Below are positions 60,871-64,000 of a DNA stretch of 64,000 nucleotides, piece by piece. The stretch comes from Ehretia macrophylla (Eukaryota; Streptophyta; Magnoliopsida; Boraginales; Ehretiaceae). How positions within the stretch are numbered: position 1 is the first letter of the stretch; each line of letters starts with the position of its first letter. The stretch is taken from positions 80,871,825 to 80,935,824 of the forward strand of contig CM075764.1 in assembly GCA_037974665.1 (NCBI GenBank), read 5' to 3'. The translations under genes were made by a program, and so were the position numbers. Under the pieces are notes generated by a model. That model was not told the DNA's origin, did no database searches, and saw only the letters and a program-made list of their open reading frames with translations.

Positions 60871-63700
60871 GCTATAGAAAGAAAAGAAAAGGGAAAGAAT
60901 TGCAAAGATAGAAAAACACTCGGGGCCAAATAGTTTACTTACAAACTCTAGGGACCAATTTGCAAATACCAAACATTATACTTGGCCACTAACTAATTCC
61001 TTAAATCAAGAATTAACTCTCCAAAATCCCATTAAAACCCCAAGGCTACAAGAGTTTAGAAAAAAAGAAGTCAATTGCAAAAGTCTTTAAAATGTTTAAT
61101 AGTCAAATTGAAGACTTTGAAACTATTGGGGTCAAGTTGCAATTATGGAAACTAGTTTAGCATTTTTAACTAGAGATCAAGTTTCTTAAATTACACAAGG
61201 AACCCCTCGGTCAAACTAGAATAAGAAAAGGGGAAACTTTGAAATTTTAGGAAAACAATTGGGGTCAAAATACAAATTAGCAAAAGACCAAGCTTAACCA
61301 CCAAGTTTATTCATTAGACAAAAGTCCAAGGCTTCCTTTGGAAGCTAGGTATGGCCGGCCACCATAAGCCATACAAGGAAGCTTTTCTAGTCATTTTTCT
61401 CACTAACTTGGTGAAAAACAATTGCAATCAAAGTGATTCCAAAGCTAGCTTCGTGGATTTCAAACAATTTTGCAAGGATTCTTAGCTTTTTCATCCAAAA
61501 TCTCAAGGTGAGGGTTTTACAAAACTTGAGTTTTATGAAATATAAATGCATGTATATGATTTGTGATGATAGAATAATGATTTTCTAGACAAACAATGGA
61601 GTTATTGTGTTGGAAACATGCCTATATATGCTTGTATCAAGATTTGCCATTGAAGTTGCTTGAGAATTCTTGAAGAGTTTTAATGGATTCTAGCCACGTA
61701 AATATGCTTAGATGATGTTTATAAATGTTACTAGAGGTTTCTAGAGCTGGTAGTAGGTGTTATAATAATTATAGAAGCTAAACATGCAATATATACATAA
61801 TAGCTTTTACTGGACAGTTTTGAGCAGTTAGAAACCTTGATTCTTTTGAATGGGGGAATCATGTGGAAAAAATCTGGAAAAAATTTATGTTATTCTAAAC
61901 TCATAGGGGAACAATTCTTGTGTTGAAAGGTTTCTGAGAAAAAATCGTTTTCAGTTTCAAAATAGCTCAACACAGTAGGGTTGAGGAATTTTGCTGAAAT
62001 CTGGACAGGCTACTGCCTTTGGTTTCTTTTGCATTTTAAAAATAGTAAATGTGCTTGAAAACTTTTGAAAATTTTATGGCAGGTAGATTGGTCAGTTTGG
62101 AACAAATATTTTGTTGAGCACTTAAGCAAATTCTATCGTTTAGAATTTCTGAACAATAGGAAATCAAAATGTAGCTAAAAAATTTCCAATCACTGAACAG
62201 ATTTGTGCAACTGTGGTGTTTTGCTTATAACTTAAGGATTTTAGATCGAAATTGAGCTTCGCTTGATTCCAAGACTATCTACACTCGAAGAGCTTTAATT
62301 ATATACCTAACTCAAGTAATTTGGATTTCGGGAATGCAGAGAACTAAATTTCCGAATTTAAGTTATTGTAGTAGCAAAGTCTTTGTCTTAGGCTAGTTAA
62401 TTAGTTACAAATGTAAATTGTTGTTGTTAAATGACCAAGTTATTAGTTCCTATTATTATGTAATGAAGTTAAATGACTTCTAGTTATGTTTGGATACTTG
62501 TGGAAATCACTAATATGATTTAAACGGCTTTATTTCCCGTTGTTTACCCGATATGCTATAAATGTCAACTATGTGCTATTTGTGAACTCGATGCCAACTT
62601 GATTGCTATAAATACTCGTATTATGTGAACTTGAATTGGAAATGGTGTCAAAAGGGGTTGCAACTACCTAGTCTTGGCATGGTAGTATGCATACTATGCC
62701 GGACATCTTAGGGGTGTCGGTGATCTTATGTCTACCATGGTCTGTATTCCACTCTTGCTTGGGAAACTTCGATTCCCTGGAAAGTTGGTCGTAGGCTCGA
62801 GTATTATTCAGAATACTCTATCCAGGGTGAGATAAGGAAGGAGATATTGAACATCTCAATAAACCAGCTACCGCTTGAAATCGATTCGATTCAGAAGGGT
62901 AAGTTATTTCTTACTTAGTATGTGTTAGATGATTTGTTTATGGATACTTGATTTTTTCTTGATTGCAGATATTGCGTGCATTGCATTTAGAGTTTTTCAA
63001 ATGTTTTGCAAACAGGAAAATGTATTCAAAAACTCTTCCCAGATTCCCTCCTCGTTGAGCTTTGGTGTCGGATAAGTTCACCCTCGTTTTTCCCCCCTTT
63101 CAAGTGTAAGTGAGCCAGAGTACGATATTTGATGATTGTGTGCTAAGGGAAAATATGTTTGTGGCTTTAAACCCTAGTGATGAAGTTTGTATAAAATGTG
63201 GTATTTGAATTAATGTAATAGTTAGATGTCGTACTTATATATAAGTTTTTGGTTATACAAATGATATATGCTTTACTTTGGCATTAGATTGTCATTTTAA
63301 CATGTGTTGGGCGAATTATACTATGTTGTTGGAAGTTGGGGTTAAGGTGCTGTTGTGAAGGATTTGAAGTTGTTGGTTTATGGCTTTTTTATTTGCAGGT
63401 TAAAATTGGAATATCCAAAATACAGCCGTTGTGCTGCCCGATTTTTGAGAAAACTATTATTAGGCCAAAAATTCAACCAAGTATGGATCGGTAATTGAAT
63501 CAACTAAGCCATAACCAGATTTAGTCCTTCGACTAGCGTAATTGAAATTTTGTAATTTGGAATTTATCAATTGGAAAATAATTATTTTAACAGTCTTGAA
63601 ATTTTGAGTAGTGGTTAATAGTGCTCGGGCTATTGTAATTGTGACTTAGCGGACTTAGACAGAGCTATTTTCTTAAGCCGGTGGCATCACGATCCCAGGA
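60871..63700 (+). repeat. LTR-like sequence T, second part
   Basis: Continues T after element U. Leader with ATGGCCGGCCACC (near 61352), donor-like CAAG|GTGAGGG (GT 61508-61509), a GC-rich stretch with GTCGGTGATC and GGTCGTAGGCTCG (62690-62800), GCATTGCATTTAGAG near 62978, pyrimidine tract and acceptor-like TTTCAAG (AG 63103-63104). A TGGCATCACGATC near 63681 may be a worn primer site. The exact end is not determined. Confidence 0.55.
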
Positions 63701-64000
63701 ATGTTTGTCATTATAATTGTAGTTTTATCCTTGTTTTAAGCTAATTTGCCAATAAAATAAACTACTTTGACCAACTTTAGTTAGTATTGACCAAGACCAT
63801 TGACCATTTGACTTGTGTGTCATCTTATATATGCATAATACAAGCACAACAAAGCACAAAAGCTGGAGAAAAAAAAAGAGGGAAGGCCGAGAGTTTGAGA
63901 GGAAAAGAAAAAAAAAGATTTTCAAGCCAAATCTTCAAATCTTCGCGTGGGGTTGCTTAGGATCGTTCCCAGGGCTCTCAATGTTGTTTTCCTAGCATCT
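63701..64000 (+). promoter_or_regulatory. LTR-like promoter and leader X (cut by window end)
   Basis: TATATATGC near 63825, then an A/G-rich leader with GGAAGGCCGAGAGTTTGAG, nearly the leader of the element C LTR read on its own strand. It is probably the start of another gypsy LTR transcript region. LTR ends were not found. Confidence 0.45.

Overview
The window is nuclear DNA of a flowering plant, most likely a eudicot. The support is AT-rich sequence, GT-AG introns, a class III peroxidase, a plant-type TBC RabGAP, and long-LTR Ty3/gypsy chromoviruses primed by initiator-tRNA-Met sites (TGGTATCAGAGC). No prokaryotic, organellar or CRISPR features were seen. Species cannot be told from the sequence alone.

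Region 1 (1-10.2 kb) is genic. The 3' part of a TBC-domain Rab GTPase-activating protein gene (+, exons to 4486) converges on a complete four-exon peroxidase gene (-, 6033-7598) that resembles Arabidopsis peroxidase 26. An intact Tourist-like MITE sits in a TBC intron. From 7.7 to 10.2 kb I see only AT-rich intergenic DNA.

Region 2 (10.2-38.5 kb) is a five-deep nest with target-site duplications at four levels. A copia-like LTR and its primer site (Y) received a solo LTR (Z, minus), which received a full gypsy element (A, plus). The 3' LTR of A received a solo LTR (B), and B received a second full gypsy element (C, minus). Both gag-pol regions (A and C) are broken, almost entirely by in-frame stops at Gln and Trp codons.

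Region 3 (38.5-50.2 kb) holds a solo LTR (W) in the continuing Y element, split by a 2.25 kb hAT-like element with an exact 8 bp duplication. A 2.4 kb tandem duplication then copies across the hAT/W/Y junctions. A GGGC-rich hAT-like end, a further LTR (V) and the left part of another hAT-like element follow.

Region 4 (49.9-64 kb) is an LTR-like sequence (T) interrupted by a 10.6 kb element (U). U has 3.7 kb LTRs and a 2 kb non-coding interior, and two LINE 3' ends lie in its 3' LTR. The window closes in another LTR-like promoter region (X).

The most interesting signal is shared by all eight gypsy-type LTR families (Z, A, B, C, W, V, U, T). Each appears to be laid out as a small transcription unit: TATA region, short leader, a splice-donor-like GGTGAGGG box, a GC-rich module often carrying the palindrome GGTTGCGCAACC, a branch/pyrimidine/CAG acceptor-like box, and a terminal box. 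A second signal is a hairpin with covarying stem just before the polypurine tract in A, C and U. Both are inferences from reading the sequence and need transcript and alignment tests.
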